From contig NZ_PIQO01000012.1 of NCBI RefSeq assembly GCF_002844575.1, positions 1-64,000 of the forward strand: a stretch of DNA of 64,000 nucleotides, written 5' to 3'. This DNA comes from Heyndrickxia camelliae (GTDB taxonomy: Bacteria; Bacillota; Bacilli; Bacillales; Bacillaceae_C). This document shows, one piece after another, positions 8,315-17,287 of the stretch (position 1 is the first letter of the stretch; each line of letters opens with the position of its first letter). Both the position numbers and the translations under genes were made by a program. The notes beneath the pieces are model-generated. The model was given only the letters and a program-made list of their open reading frames with translations, did no database searches and had not been told where the DNA came from.

Positions 8315-8519
8315 ATTGTTTTCCTCCATTTAATTAAATATCGTTAAATGAAACTAATTTAACGGACTCCAGAGCTGTTATTTTTGTCTAAGAAGCTCCG
8401 TTTTCCTATCTTCACTGCTATAGAGTCCCGTTATACTGTTTTATGAATAAAGGTACTCTATGTTCGCTAAAGCTTCCAACTGGAAGTTTTTTATGAAAAT
8501 AGCGGATTCAATGTCGGAC

Positions 8520-9098
8520 TCAAAAAAACTCATGGTTCGTAGTCTTCGGGATTAGGAAATCCACGAACTTCCACAATTCTTGCATGAATATGCTTACCAT
8601 TTTATCTATTATGAAAGTCCCATCTACTACGCTAAATCGGAATTGGGTTTGATCGTATTTAGCTTTTCGAGGTATGCAAATCTACCATTATTTAATAATC
8701 TCTCATATCAAATTGAACATCTTCGATAGGGCTATTCTGAAAATCGCTTATTATTCACGTGCTTATGCAATATCTATGGTATATCGATAAATACAAATTT
8801 ATATGTTCACTTGCTCGCGAATGTTTATATGCAACGGAAGTCTAACACAATAAATTTCAGAGATTCCGCGCGCAGCAATTCCTAATCCGCAATAAGAGAA
8901 GTCAATTCCCCTTCATCATAATCAGCCCCATTTTCCATCGATTTGAGCATATCATCCGGCTTATTAAAATGGTTAATCATTAAAAAAGAGAGCTTTCGAG
9001 TTGCCTAATTATTCGTTGAGAACCTTGGTTATTATTGTTTTTCTTCCACCTGAAACAGGAGCAATTACAATAATAAATGGTGATTTTCCTTCAACCAT
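8520..9098 (-). pseudogene. Decayed P-loop nucleoside-kinase-like gene
   Basis: A start with a good ribosome site (GAGGAGG, ATG at 9098) opens a kinase-like N-terminus: SPFIIVIAPVSGG, then RKT where a Walker A would read GGGKTT. A stop follows shortly. Further pieces in shifting frames still read as the same family: NKPDDMLKSMENGADYDEG, ESLKFIVLDF, GRFAYLEKLNTIKPNSDLA, and a C-terminal VDGTFIIDKMVSIF ending at a TGA (8520-8522). Together they cover about 190 codons, the expected length of uridine-kinase-like proteins known from Bacillus. Several stops, frameshifts and a damaged P-loop mean it is not functional. This explains the otherwise empty 8330-9165 interval. The family match is from memory. 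Confidence 0.7.
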
Positions 9099-9165
9099 AT
9101 TTTCCTCCTCACAGTTTAAGTATCCCCTAATCAAGGAATCTATTATTATTATGCAGTACATACAC

Positions 9166-9969
9166 TTAAAAAAACTCATTTAATCCGTTTACAAAATAAT
9201 CGTATTCCTTATAATTAATTATTTTCTCCCCGTATCCCTCAAAGAAAATTTGCCTATCAATTTCATCTTGGAACAAATTAGGTTTCGGACGAATTGCTAT
9301 AGAAACATCATATCTAGGATCTCCATAGGCTCCACCGCTCCAATCAATAATGCCTGTAATGATTCCATCAGACACTAAAACATTATCAATCGTATAATCT
9401 CCGTGGATTAGTGTGTTTTTACCAATTCTAGGTTTACTTGTTTTAATTTTTTCTAATAATGCTATATCTCCTTCCACCTTATAATGATTCAAATTATATG
9501 CAGCAAGTAATAACATATTGTCACTCCACGGCCGTACAGTCTTTAGTTCCTCAGGGCAAGGTATTGTATGGATATTGAATAAGGTTTTTCCATAATTAAA
9601 TATCATTTCTCTTCTCTTGTTCCTATTCTCTAGATTAGAAATAGCAGTCCTTAAAGTCTCTCCCTCAATACATTCCATCAAAGCCCAGCACTGATCCAGT
9701 TGTTTTTGCTCAACAAACATTTTCACTTTAGGAATTGGAAGATTTGTTTCATTGGTTAAACAATTTATTACAGATATTTCTTTGTTTAACCAAGAACAAA
9801 ATTGCTTTCCCATCGTCCTTTTCAACACATAGATGCCCTGATCACTTTCAATAATGCCTACATTAGAAGTATATCCCTGCCTTGGGAATCGAACGGAGTG
9901 AACGTTTCTTACATACTCTATTATCTCCATTGGAATTTCTCCCATTTGAAACGGTTGCAATTCTGACAC
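9166..9969 (-). CDS. Aminoglycoside phosphotransferase (APH) family kinase
   Basis: Protein-kinase-fold phosphotransferase, 267 residues. K50 (YVLK) is the likely ATP lysine; HGDYTIDN at 189-196 is the catalytic loop (Brenner motif HGD.x.xxN) and IIDW at 207-210 supplies the metal-binding aspartate. Length and motifs fit the APH/choline kinase family, whose members phosphorylate antibiotics, homoserine, sugars or other small molecules. No specific resistance subtype is recognised, so a resistance role should not be assumed. Ribosome site GGGAGAGG precedes ATG 9969. It follows a truncated DUF1572 gene on the same strand with a 52-base gap and lies before a decayed kinase pseudogene. Confidence 0.82.
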   Translation of the reverse strand: MSELQPFQMGEIPMEIIEYVRNVHSVRFPRQGYTSNVGIIESDQGIYVLKRTMGKQFCSWLNKEISVINCLTNETNLPIPKVKMFVEQKQLDQCWALMECIEGETLRTAISNLENRNKRREMIFNYGKTLFNIHTIPCPEELKTVRPWSDNMLLLAAYNLNHYKVEGDIALLEKIKTSKPRIGKNTLIHGDYTIDNVLVSDGIITGIIDWSGGAYGDPRYDVSIAIRPKPNLFQDEIDRQIFFEGYGEKIINYKEYDYFVNGLNEFF

Positions 9970-10021
9970 CTCTCCCTATATATCTGAAACCATTGATGAA
10001 TACATAGAACAGTTACAAGGT

Positions 10022-10276
10022 TTAATACCCCAAGCCTTCGTCTATAAATTCTAAGTCCCTTTTTCTATACGCCTTTTCCCAATCTGTATTTAAAAAATTC
10101 ACCCAACCAGAGTGCATATTCCCGCTTATATGCTTTATTAAGATTGCAATATTGTTAGATTCTTCACTGGGCTTCCAATGTAATTCCTCTTCAGATAGTT
10201 GCTTAAAAGCCTTCTCCGCTCGTTCCTTAAAATGCTGAATTACAACGGAAAGATATTGATTTTCTAATTCACTCAA
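10022..10276 (-). pseudogene. Truncated DUF1572 (DinB superfamily) protein
   Basis: 84 residues matching the N-terminal half of DUF1572 proteins (usual length about 160-170): QYLSVVIQHFKERAEKAFKQ, then LSEEELHWKPSEESNNIAILIKH and HISGNMHSGWVNFLNTD. The family's metal-binding histidines in the C-terminal part are missing. No continuation is visible in any frame before the APH gene at 9969, so the 3' half was deleted rather than frameshifted. The start has a ribosome site (GGGAGGG) upstream. Possibly still translated, but unlikely to fold as the four-helix bundle. Confidence 0.7.
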
Positions 10277-10465
10277 GTCTTTCCCTCCCTTTTTTTAAAA
10301 AATTATCAAGAGATATTCATTTTCTACGATTCCCTTAACTATCCTGTTTTGGACATCAAGTGTTAAATAACTTTCACTATTTACACGAGGGCACTAAAGC
10401 TTATTAAGCTATAATAAAAGTAGAACAACTTTTCTCTAACGCACAAAATAAAGGAGATATTAAAA

Positions 10466-10858
10466 ATGTTCCTTTCAGAACTTAAACAAGAAGAAAAAAC
10501 AGCTTTTCTTGAATTAGCTTCTCTTATCGCTAAAATTGATCATAAACAAACAATTTATGAAGATTCCATTTTAAACAAATATAAAAAGGAAATGGAAATT
10601 GATCATTATAAAATACAAGGGTTAGAGATGGAGGACATCCTTAAAGTTTTTAAGAGTGAACGCTCCAAAAATATTGTTTTAGCGGAAATCCTTACCCTTA
10701 TCTTTTCAGACGGGGTTTTTCATGAATCAGAAAGGGAATCCCTTCAATTGATTAAAAAGCATTTCGGGTTTAAACCTAGCGAATTTTCAAGTTACAAGGA
10801 CTGGATAGATAAAATTAGAGAGTTATCAAGCCATGAAGAATATCAAACAATAGGATAG
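10466..10858 (+). CDS. TerB-like conserved hypothetical protein
   Basis: 130 residues, mostly helical and charged. The pattern FLELASLIAKIDHKQTIYED ... IVLAEILTLIFSDGVFHESERE resembles the TerB-like (tellurite resistance) fold, where paired helices carry acidic residues around LIFADGEF-type motifs. The role of such small TerB-like proteins is unknown; tellurite resistance should not be inferred. AAAGGAGAT upstream is a good ribosome site. Single gene with its own strong terminator. Confidence 0.65.
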   Translation: MFLSELKQEEKTAFLELASLIAKIDHKQTIYEDSILNKYKKEMEIDHYKIQGLEMEDILKVFKSERSKNIVLAEILTLIFSDGVFHESERESLQLIKKHFGFKPSEFSSYKDWIDKIRELSSHEEYQTIG

Positions 10859-10876
10859 TTTTATCGCCAGCTTACA

Positions 10877-10916
10877 AAGAATGATTGGAAAATCGAATCC
10901 AATCATTCTTTTTTCA
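10877..10916 (+). terminator. Terminator of the TerB-like gene
   Basis: Perfect 12-base stem AAGAATGATTGG / CCAATCATTCTT followed by TTTTTT. Confidence 0.9.
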
Positions 10917-11159
10917 TTTTCTTCCCCAACATTTTTATATAGGAGTACAGTTAATTGAATATAGATCCTAGTTATACGAAATCGGCAGGAAAAATGTTGC
11001 ATTGTTCAATTAGAAATAACGCAAGAAATCATCTTTTCTATAGTTTCATTCCTGAAACATTTCTGAAGCATTTCTTAACAGTTTTTTTAAAAAGCTTTAA
11101 TACCCCCTTAATGAACGTCCAATATAATGAATGTAGATAATTTAAAGGAGGCTCGCATA

Positions 11160-11360
11160 ATGACAATCCAAATAGTAGTAGATGAAATTTTGGGTGGAGG
11201 AAAAATAGAAGTCACATTGGCAAAATATATTGGTTTATCTCTGACGAAAAAGGACGTGCAAATTGTCAAAAATGCAGTAAAGAAAAAAGATGAGCAACAA
11301 ATATACCACGCTGTTCAAACTATTTTGCAGAAACCTCGTAATCGAAAACTACTGAATTAA
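11160..11360 (+). CDS. Small hypothetical protein, 66 residues
   Basis: Not recognised. Start at 11160 has a near-perfect ribosome site, AAAGGAGG, eight bases upstream; the in-frame ATG at 11127 lies before that site. The protein begins MTIQIVVDEILGGGKIEVT and has a basic C-terminal half (LTKKDVQIVKNAVKKKDEQQ, ending KPRNRKLLN) predicted to be helical. No signal peptide or membrane segment. Basic charge suggests nucleic-acid or protein binding, but that is a guess. Confidence 0.55.
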   Translation: MTIQIVVDEILGGGKIEVTLAKYIGLSLTKKDVQIVKNAVKKKDEQQIYHAVQTILQKPRNRKLLN

Positions 11361-11474
11361 TTTGCAGCTTCCTGCCATTTACCGATTTCCTAGTAATATA
11401 GGCAATAATCTTAAATTGACCGATTCTAAAAGATAATTCAGGCATAACCCGGAAAAATTCTGCCAAACCACTAT

Positions 11475-11500
11475 AAAAAAGGCCCCGCCAAAGCGAGACC
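11475..11500 (-). terminator. Terminator of the opp operon
   Basis: Minus-strand GGTCTCGC TTTG GCGGGGCC followed by TTTTTT, directly after the oppF stop. Confidence 0.88.
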
Positions 11501-11514
11501 CACATTTACATTTC

Positions 11515-12501
11515 CTATTCATACAAATGGCAAGCAACATAATGCCCGCTTCCGACTTCTTTCATTTCTGGGTCTATTTCCGCACATTTTGCGGTTGCAA
11601 ACGGGCAACGTGAACGGAAGCGGCAGCCTCTTCCTATTTCTAATGGACTAGGCAACTCACCTTGTATGGACTCTGTACTTGCCCTTTGTGCTTTAATTGG
11701 ATCTGGAATTGGGATGGCGGATAAAAGTGCTTTTGTATATGGATGCAGCGGGTTTTGATACAATTCGTTACTATCCGAAATTTCAACCATTCTTCCTAAG
11801 TACATGACACCAATCCGATCCGAAATATGGCGGACCATCGAAAGATCATGGGCAACAAATAAATAAGTGAGACCCATCTCCTCCTGTAAATCCTTCAGCA
11901 TATTGATTACCTGAGCCTGTATGGAGACGTCTAAAGCGGAGATCGCCTCATCACATAAAATAAACTCAGGATTAATCGATAATGCCCGCGCAATGCCAAT
12001 ACGCTGGCGCTGACCACCACTGAACTCATATGGAAATTTCTCCATATCCTGCTTGTTCAGACCTACTTTCTCAAGCAATTCCCCAATCTTTTCTCTTCTT
12101 TCTTTTTTTGATAGATTCGTATGGATCTCTAAAGGCTCCTCAATAATCTCCCCAACATTCATATACGGATTAAGGGAGGAATAAGGATCCTGAAAAATAA
12201 TCTGCATTCTTTTGCGATAAGGTTGTAGTTCTTTTGAATTTAATTGTGCAATATCTATCCCATCAAAAATAATTTCTCCATCAGTCGCATCATATAATCG
12301 ATTAATGGTTCTGCCCAGCGTTGATTTCCCACAACCGGATTCACCGACAAGTCCAAAGGTCTCGCCTTTATTTATGTAGAAAGTCACATCATCGACTGCT
12401 TTCACATATTGATTCTTTTTTTGAAGAAAAGATGATTTTATGGGAAAGTACTTTTTCAAATGGTTTACCTCAATGAGTTTTTGCTTGTTGTTATCACTCA
12501 T
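11515..12501 (-). CDS. oppF: Oligopeptide ABC transporter ATPase OppF
   Basis: One of the two ATPases driving oligopeptide import. 328 residues. Walker A GESGCGKST near residue 59, signature FSGGQRQRIGIAR, Walker B FILCDEAISALD, and the C-terminal oligopeptide-type extension (YTKALLSAIPIPDP, then the cysteine-bearing CRFRSRCPFATAKC) that in this family can bind an iron-sulfur cluster or metal. Last gene of oppABCDF; overlaps the end of oppD by eight bases, indicating translational coupling. Confidence 0.93.
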   Translation of the reverse strand: MSDNNKQKLIEVNHLKKYFPIKSSFLQKKNQYVKAVDDVTFYINKGETFGLVGESGCGKSTLGRTINRLYDATDGEIIFDGIDIAQLNSKELQPYRKRMQIIFQDPYSSLNPYMNVGEIIEEPLEIHTNLSKKERREKIGELLEKVGLNKQDMEKFPYEFSGGQRQRIGIARALSINPEFILCDEAISALDVSIQAQVINMLKDLQEEMGLTYLFVAHDLSMVRHISDRIGVMYLGRMVEISDSNELYQNPLHPYTKALLSAIPIPDPIKAQRASTESIQGELPSPLEIGRGCRFRSRCPFATAKCAEIDPEMKEVGSGHYVACHLYE

Positions 12502-13483
12502 TGTTTTCCTCTCCTTCCCCAGCTAAAAAGCACATACTTCTTTGTGTATCCGAAAAATTTTTGTAAGCTGGCATGTCTGTAAAACATTTTTCCATCGCTA
12601 GCTCACATCGTTCCGCAAAAGGACAACCTTTCGGAAGATTATTTAAGGAAGGCGCAGATCCTTTAATTGGCGGCAATCTACTTTTTTCTGCCTTATCCAT
12701 TCTCGGAATGGAGCTTAGTAGCGCTTTTGTGTATGGATGCTTAGGAGAATAAAAAATTTCAGTAGCTGTACCTTCCTCCATAATCATCCCGGCATACATT
12801 ACCACAATCCTGCTACAGAGGCTCGCTACCACCCCTAAATCATGGGTAATGAGGACGACAGACATATCATTATCACTTTTTAACTTTTTTAATAGATTTA
12901 AAATTTGTGCCTGTATAGTGACGTCCAAGGCAGTTGTCGGTTCATCGGCAATTAATAACTTTGGATTGCAGGATAATGCCATAGCAATAAGCACCCTTTG
13001 CCGCATACCTCCGCTAAACTCATGTGGATATTGATTTGCCCTTGTTTCTGGCGATGGAATACCGACTCTTCTTAACATTTCAACGGCTTCCTTTTTTGCC
13101 TCTGGCTTTTTCATTCCTCTAACTCGTACAAGCAACTCAATAAGATGGTCCCCTACTTTTTTTAGCGGATTTAAAGCAGTCATCGGATCTTGGAAAATCA
13201 TTGCAATTTCTTTCCCTCTAATTGCTCTTTTTTCTTTCATGGAAAGTTTCTCAATATGCTGTCCATTTAAGATTACTTCTCCGCTATCAACCTTCGCAGT
13301 TTTCGGAATGATCCCCATTATGGATTTCATTAAAATACTCTTGCCACTACCAGATTCGCCAACAATTCCTAGAATTTCCCCTTTTTGTACAGATAGGTCT
13401 ATCCCGCGAATGGCTTCAAGCCTTGTTTTTCCGTCATAAAAAGTGGTCTTTAAATTCTTTACAGTTAATAACGAGTCACTCAT
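12494..13483 (-). CDS. oppD: Oligopeptide ABC transporter ATPase OppD
   Basis: Partner ATPase of OppF. Start set at ATG 13483 because AGGAGG lies eight bases upstream; an in-frame GTG at 13492 is too close to that site. About 329 residues: Walker A GESGSGKS, signature FSGGMRQRVLIAMAL, Walker B LLIADEPTTALDVT, and the C-terminal oligopeptide/dipeptide extension with cysteines (KGCPFAERCELAMEKC). Twelve bases follow the oppC stop. Confidence 0.93.
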   Translation of the reverse strand: MSDSLLTVKNLKTTFYDGKTRLEAIRGIDLSVQKGEILGIVGESGSGKSILMKSIMGIIPKTAKVDSGEVILNGQHIEKLSMKEKRAIRGKEIAMIFQDPMTALNPLKKVGDHLIELLVRVRGMKKPEAKKEAVEMLRRVGIPSPETRANQYPHEFSGGMRQRVLIAMALSCNPKLLIADEPTTALDVTIQAQILNLLKKLKSDNDMSVVLITHDLGVVASLCSRIVVMYAGMIMEEGTATEIFYSPKHPYTKALLSSIPRMDKAEKSRLPPIKGSAPSLNNLPKGCPFAERCELAMEKCFTDMPAYKNFSDTQRSMCFLAGEGEENNE

Positions 13484-13495
13484 AACATCCACCTC

Positions 13496-14347
13496 CTATT
13501 TCCCCGTTTTCGGTTCAACTATCACACGAAGAACATCGCCCAATTTATTAAATGAATATACGGTCAAGACAATTAACAAACCTGGTAATATTGCCATATA
13601 TGGAGCACTTCCGAGGTTTCCTTGTGCCGTTTGAAGCATACTCCCCCATGATGATAAAGGTTGTTGAACACCTAGTCCCAAAAAGCTCAGCGCCGATTCC
13701 ATTAAGATTGCATTTGCAATACTTACGGTTGATGCAACAATAAATGTTGGCAATGCCCCTGGAATGATATGCTTAAAAATGATTTTCCAAAAGGATTGTC
13801 CTGAGGCCTTCGCATACAAAACATATTCCCGCTCTTTTATTGATAAGGTTTCCGCACGTACTAGTCTGGCTGTCCCCATCCAAGTGAATAATCCAATAAC
13901 AAGGATGATTGCTTTCAATCCTGGGGTCAAAAAAATACTGATAACCGTTACTAATATCATCCATGGGATGGAAGAAATGATATCGACAATCCTCATAAGG
14001 AGGTTATCTACTTTACCTCCAAAATATCCACTTACAGTCCCTACTAATACACCTATGCATGTAGATATAGCCATGGCTAAAATTCCTACTGTAAGAGATA
14101 TTCTCCCTCCATATAAAGCCCTAGTTAAGTAGTCTCGGCCAAGCTCATCCGTTCCAAATAGATGACTGCCGCTCGGTTGTTGTAAAACCTTTCCGACATT
14201 TACTGCATTTGGAGAATAAGGAGATAGAAAGGCAAAGATAGAGGCTAGTATAATCAAAGAAAGGAATATAAATGCAAAAAGTGCTAGCTTGTTAGACTTT
14301 AATTCTTTTTTTAGCTTTTCCATTCTTCTATTTTTTTGTTTTGCCAT
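13496..14347 (-). CDS. oppC: Oligopeptide ABC transporter permease OppC
   Basis: Membrane subunit forming the pore with OppB. About 283 residues; a charged N-terminal tail (KQKNRRMEKLKKELKSNK), a first membrane helix, an extracytoplasmic stretch with GTDELGRDYLTRALYGGR, then five helices with the EAA loop (VLYAKASGQSFWKIIFKHIIPG) that contacts the ATPases. Start at ATG 14347 with GAGGTG upstream; a GTG at 14356 overlapping the oppB stop is the alternative. Confidence 0.92.
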   Translation of the reverse strand: MAKQKNRRMEKLKKELKSNKLALFAFIFLSLIILASIFAFLSPYSPNAVNVGKVLQQPSGSHLFGTDELGRDYLTRALYGGRISLTVGILAMAISTCIGVLVGTVSGYFGGKVDNLLMRIVDIISSIPWMILVTVISIFLTPGLKAIILVIGLFTWMGTARLVRAETLSIKEREYVLYAKASGQSFWKIIFKHIIPGALPTFIVASTVSIANAILMESALSFLGLGVQQPLSSWGSMLQTAQGNLGSAPYMAILPGLLIVLTVYSFNKLGDVLRVIVEPKTGK

Positions 14348-14352
14348 TTCTG

Positions 14353-15306
14353 TCACCTCATTTCCTTAATTCTAGGATCAATAATGCAATATAAAATATC
14401 CGATATTAAATTTCCTAAAATAACTAAACTAGCGGAAAACAGCATGATTGCCATCACAACAGGATAATCAAATCCTTGAATGGCTTTCACAAAATATGGA
14501 CCAATTCCCGGCCACCCAAAGACAGTCTCCGTTACAAAAGCACCTGTAACAAGCATCGGTAATGACATTCCAACAATGGTTACAAGCGGCAATAACGCAT
14601 TTCGAAGAACATGTTTAAATAGAATGGCTGCACCAGACGATCCATACGCTTCCTGCACCATCACATAATCCTCTGACAGCTGACCTATTGTTGAAGATCG
14701 AACATAACGAATTAATTCTGGTAAAAAAGCAATCGTCAATACTACACATGGCAAGAAAAGGTGGTGGAAGAAGTCAGAAGTCGATCCTTCCATCCCGATC
14801 GTATGCATGCCAAGAATCGGAAACAACCCCATCTTATAACCAAAAATAAAAATAAAAATCATCGCTAACCAAAAGCTCGGAATGGCAATCCCGATTGAAC
14901 TAAAACCATCAATGATTTTATCTAGTAATTTTCCCCTATTCGCACCTGCTATAAGACCAAGAATAATCGCTAGAATCAGTGCCAATACATATGCCGGCAA
15001 AACTAGTACTATCGTATTTGGAATTCTTGAAATCAAATCCTCTGAAATACTTTGGTGGGTGACAAGAGAATACCCGAAATCTCCATGTAAAATTCCTTTC
15101 ATCCAATCAAAGTATTGAATATAAGCAGGATGATCCAGTCCGTATTTTGCCTTTATTAGTTCAATGGTCTTTTGTGACATATTCGGTGTTGTCATTGAAT
15201 CAATCGCATCATATGGCGCCATTTGCATGAGTGAAAAACAGATGATGGAAATGATAATCAGCATGGGAATCGCCTGCAAAATTCTTTTTAAAATGTATTT
15301 TGCCAT
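14353..15306 (-). CDS. oppB: Oligopeptide ABC transporter permease OppB
   Basis: Membrane subunit of the peptide importer, 317 residues, six membrane segments. The N-terminal OppB signature (YILKRILQAIPMLIIISI) and EAA loop (YVMVQEAYGSSGAAILFKHVLRNA) are clear. Separated from oppA by 166 bases that contain a strong hairpin, so expression of oppBCDF is probably lower than oppA. Confidence 0.93.
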   Translation of the reverse strand: MAKYILKRILQAIPMLIIISIICFSLMQMAPYDAIDSMTTPNMSQKTIELIKAKYGLDHPAYIQYFDWMKGILHGDFGYSLVTHQSISEDLISRIPNTIVLVLPAYVLALILAIILGLIAGANRGKLLDKIIDGFSSIGIAIPSFWLAMIFIFIFGYKMGLFPILGMHTIGMEGSTSDFFHHLFLPCVVLTIAFLPELIRYVRSSTIGQLSEDYVMVQEAYGSSGAAILFKHVLRNALLPLVTIVGMSLPMLVTGAFVTETVFGWPGIGPYFVKAIQGFDYPVVMAIMLFSASLVILGNLISDILYCIIDPRIKEMR

Positions 15307-15424
15307 CGCTTTTACTCCTTACCTAAAACTGTGTTTGTTTACTAAAAGTTGAGGGTTATGCATCTTTTCTCGAGTGCAAGAAACAGTTGCAACCCAATTT
15401 ATACTTTGGAAAGAGTTTACCTAA

Positions 15425-15464
15425 AAAGAAAGATAAACAGCGTGATAGCCGTTTATCTTTCTTT
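15425..15464. terminator. Intra-operon hairpin between oppA and oppB
   Basis: Perfect 14-base inverted repeat AAAGAAAGATAAAC / GTTTATCTTTCTTT with a 12-base loop; on the minus strand the stem ends in a T-rich arm. Located right after the oppA stop, it can stop most transcripts or protect the oppA mRNA, giving excess binding protein. Confidence 0.8.
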
Positions 15465-15472
15465 TCCATACA

Positions 15473-17056
15473 TTATTTATAAGAAAGCTTTGACATATCC
15501 TCAAATGTATACACTGGAACCAAACCGGCTTGATCAATTCCTGTAATATTTGAGTCGATGGCGAGAATTCGTTTATTTTCTGTAATCGGATAGAATGCTG
15601 CGTCATCAATAATTAATTTTTGAATTTTTTCATAGATTGCTTGACGTTTCGCATCATAAGTCTCCACTCTACCTTTATTAAACAATTCATCTACCTCAGG
15701 ATTGCTATAGTGCATATAATTACTTGGACTTCCTGTTATAAATAAGGAATTAAATGTATCTGGGTCAATTCCCATAATAAATCCATTTAAATACATATCA
15801 AAATCAGTTTGAACTTTTTGAAGCTTTTGGCTTAATGCATTTGCATCCATTCCAACTAATTTCAAATCAATACCCACCGCTTTAAGATCCTGCTGCATAA
15901 CGGCGGCTTGCTTTTGTTGAATAGGATCACTTCCTGTATAAGCTAGTTTAAGAGATAAGCCTTTCACACCAGCTTTCTTCAAAAGATCTTTTGCCTTACT
16001 TACATTAAAATCATGCTTATCTACATTTTCTGTATAGTAAGTTGCTTTTCTAGGTAAGAATGTATATGCTGGAGCTGCATAATCACTAGATAAATAGCTT
16101 GCTTTAATAATTTCATCCCGGTTTAATGCATATGCTATTGCCTGGCGAACTTCTTTTGATTGTACCGCTTTTGAGCTCAAGTTAAATGCCATGTAACCAA
16201 TGCGGCCTTCATCATATGGTTTAAGCGTAACTTTCGTATCATTTTTAAATTTTGCCACATCAGAAGGCTGGATAATTAAAGCATTAATCTCTCCGCTTTG
16301 AAGCGAGATGTTAGCTGTATTCGCATCTTCAATAATACGGAATACTATTTTATCGATTTTTGGTTCTCCTAAGAAATAATCCTTGTTTTTCTCAAACGTA
16401 ACACTTTCGCCGGCCTTATATTGTACAAGCTTGTAAGGACCTGTTCCGACTGGTGTTGCATTTTTAGTACTATTAGCGATATCCTTTTCCCCTTCATAAA
16501 TATGCTTTGGCATAATAAAGATATTTCCAAGGGACTCCATTGCTCCCATACTTACTTCCGGAAGCTCAAATTTTACTGTATAATCATCTACCTTGACTAC
16601 TTTCACCGGCTTGTTGTTAAAGATAAGCATACTTCTTGCCCATCCACCGTTTGATTCCTTTAACATTTGATCATAAGTGAATACTACATCATCTGCAGTA
16701 AATGGCTTACCATCTGACCATTTAACATCTTTTCTTAATTTTGCTGTATATGTTTTGAAATCTTTAGATGGTGTCATACTTGTTGCTAAAAAATACTTCA
16801 CATCATCTTTTCCGTTATACATATATAAAGGTGAATAAATCGCTTTAATTTCCATGAGGCCAAAACGATCACCTGTTGTAATAACGTTTACAGAATTACC
16901 TGGGTCTCCGCTAATTCCATATATAAATGTATTTGATTTAGCTGCCGAACCAGTAGATTTATCATTGGATGCACTATTGGAATTTGATGAACATCCTGAT
17001 AAAACTAACACAAAGCTTAGCAATATAGCAGCAAATAAACCAATCTGCTTTTTCAT
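15473..17056 (-). CDS. oppA: Oligopeptide-binding lipoprotein OppA
   Basis: Extracellular substrate-binding lipoprotein of the importer, about 527 residues. Type II signal peptide with lipobox VLSGC; the cysteine becomes lipidated. Family 5 binding-protein features: MTPSKDFKTYTAKLRKDVKWSDGKPFTADDVVFTYD-type segment around residues 90-125, VGTGPYKLV near 200, and AYALNRDEI in the second half. Start at ATG 17056 with AGGGGGA seven bases upstream, rather than the GTG just before. First gene of oppABCDF. Peptides are the likely substrate; nickel- or heme-binding relatives exist in the family. Confidence 0.93.
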   Translation of the reverse strand: MKKQIGLFAAILLSFVLVLSGCSSNSNSASNDKSTGSAAKSNTFIYGISGDPGNSVNVITTGDRFGLMEIKAIYSPLYMYNGKDDVKYFLATSMTPSKDFKTYTAKLRKDVKWSDGKPFTADDVVFTYDQMLKESNGGWARSMLIFNNKPVKVVKVDDYTVKFELPEVSMGAMESLGNIFIMPKHIYEGEKDIANSTKNATPVGTGPYKLVQYKAGESVTFEKNKDYFLGEPKIDKIVFRIIEDANTANISLQSGEINALIIQPSDVAKFKNDTKVTLKPYDEGRIGYMAFNLSSKAVQSKEVRQAIAYALNRDEIIKASYLSSDYAAPAYTFLPRKATYYTENVDKHDFNVSKAKDLLKKAGVKGLSLKLAYTGSDPIQQKQAAVMQQDLKAVGIDLKLVGMDANALSQKLQKVQTDFDMYLNGFIMGIDPDTFNSLFITGSPSNYMHYSNPEVDELFNKGRVETYDAKRQAIYEKIQKLIIDDAAFYPITENKRILAIDSNITGIDQAGLVPVYTFEDMSKLSYK

Positions 17057-17252
17057 CACTTGTTCCCCCTAAGTTGGTTTTTTCTTTGTAAAACCAAATA
17101 TAAAATAACGGAATAAACAGTTTTTTATGTACAAAATTCAATTCCGATTAAATCTATATGTTTTACAGATTATAAATATACGATATTATAATATCGAATT
17201 CAATCATTTTTCTTTCACATTAAAAAAATCGGAATTACATGAAAAATCCATG

Positions 17253-17258
17253 TATAAT
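17253..17258 (+). promoter_or_regulatory. -10 element of the gene at 17288
   Basis: TATAAT with TG one base upstream, 30 bases before the start codon; no good -35 is visible. Confidence 0.4.
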
Positions 17259-17287
17259 GAATTGTGTTATTAATAGGGGGATTCAAA

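Noticed and set aside
8473-8492. CTTCC-AACT-GGAAG hairpin with TTTTTT on the plus strand
   Set aside because: Looks like a terminator, but no plus-strand gene precedes it; probably chance or a leftover, so not listed as a feature.
9001-9183. 60-residue plus-strand frame
   Set aside because: It is the antisense of the decayed kinase pseudogene and lacks a ribosome site.
9166-9969. Specific aminoglycoside resistance gene
   Set aside because: Only generic APH-fold motifs are present; no match to a known aph subtype could be recognised.
10955-11140. 61-residue frame starting with TTG at 10955
   Set aside because: AGGAG lies upstream but composition is not protein-like and the frame overlaps the control region of the better-supported gene at 11160.
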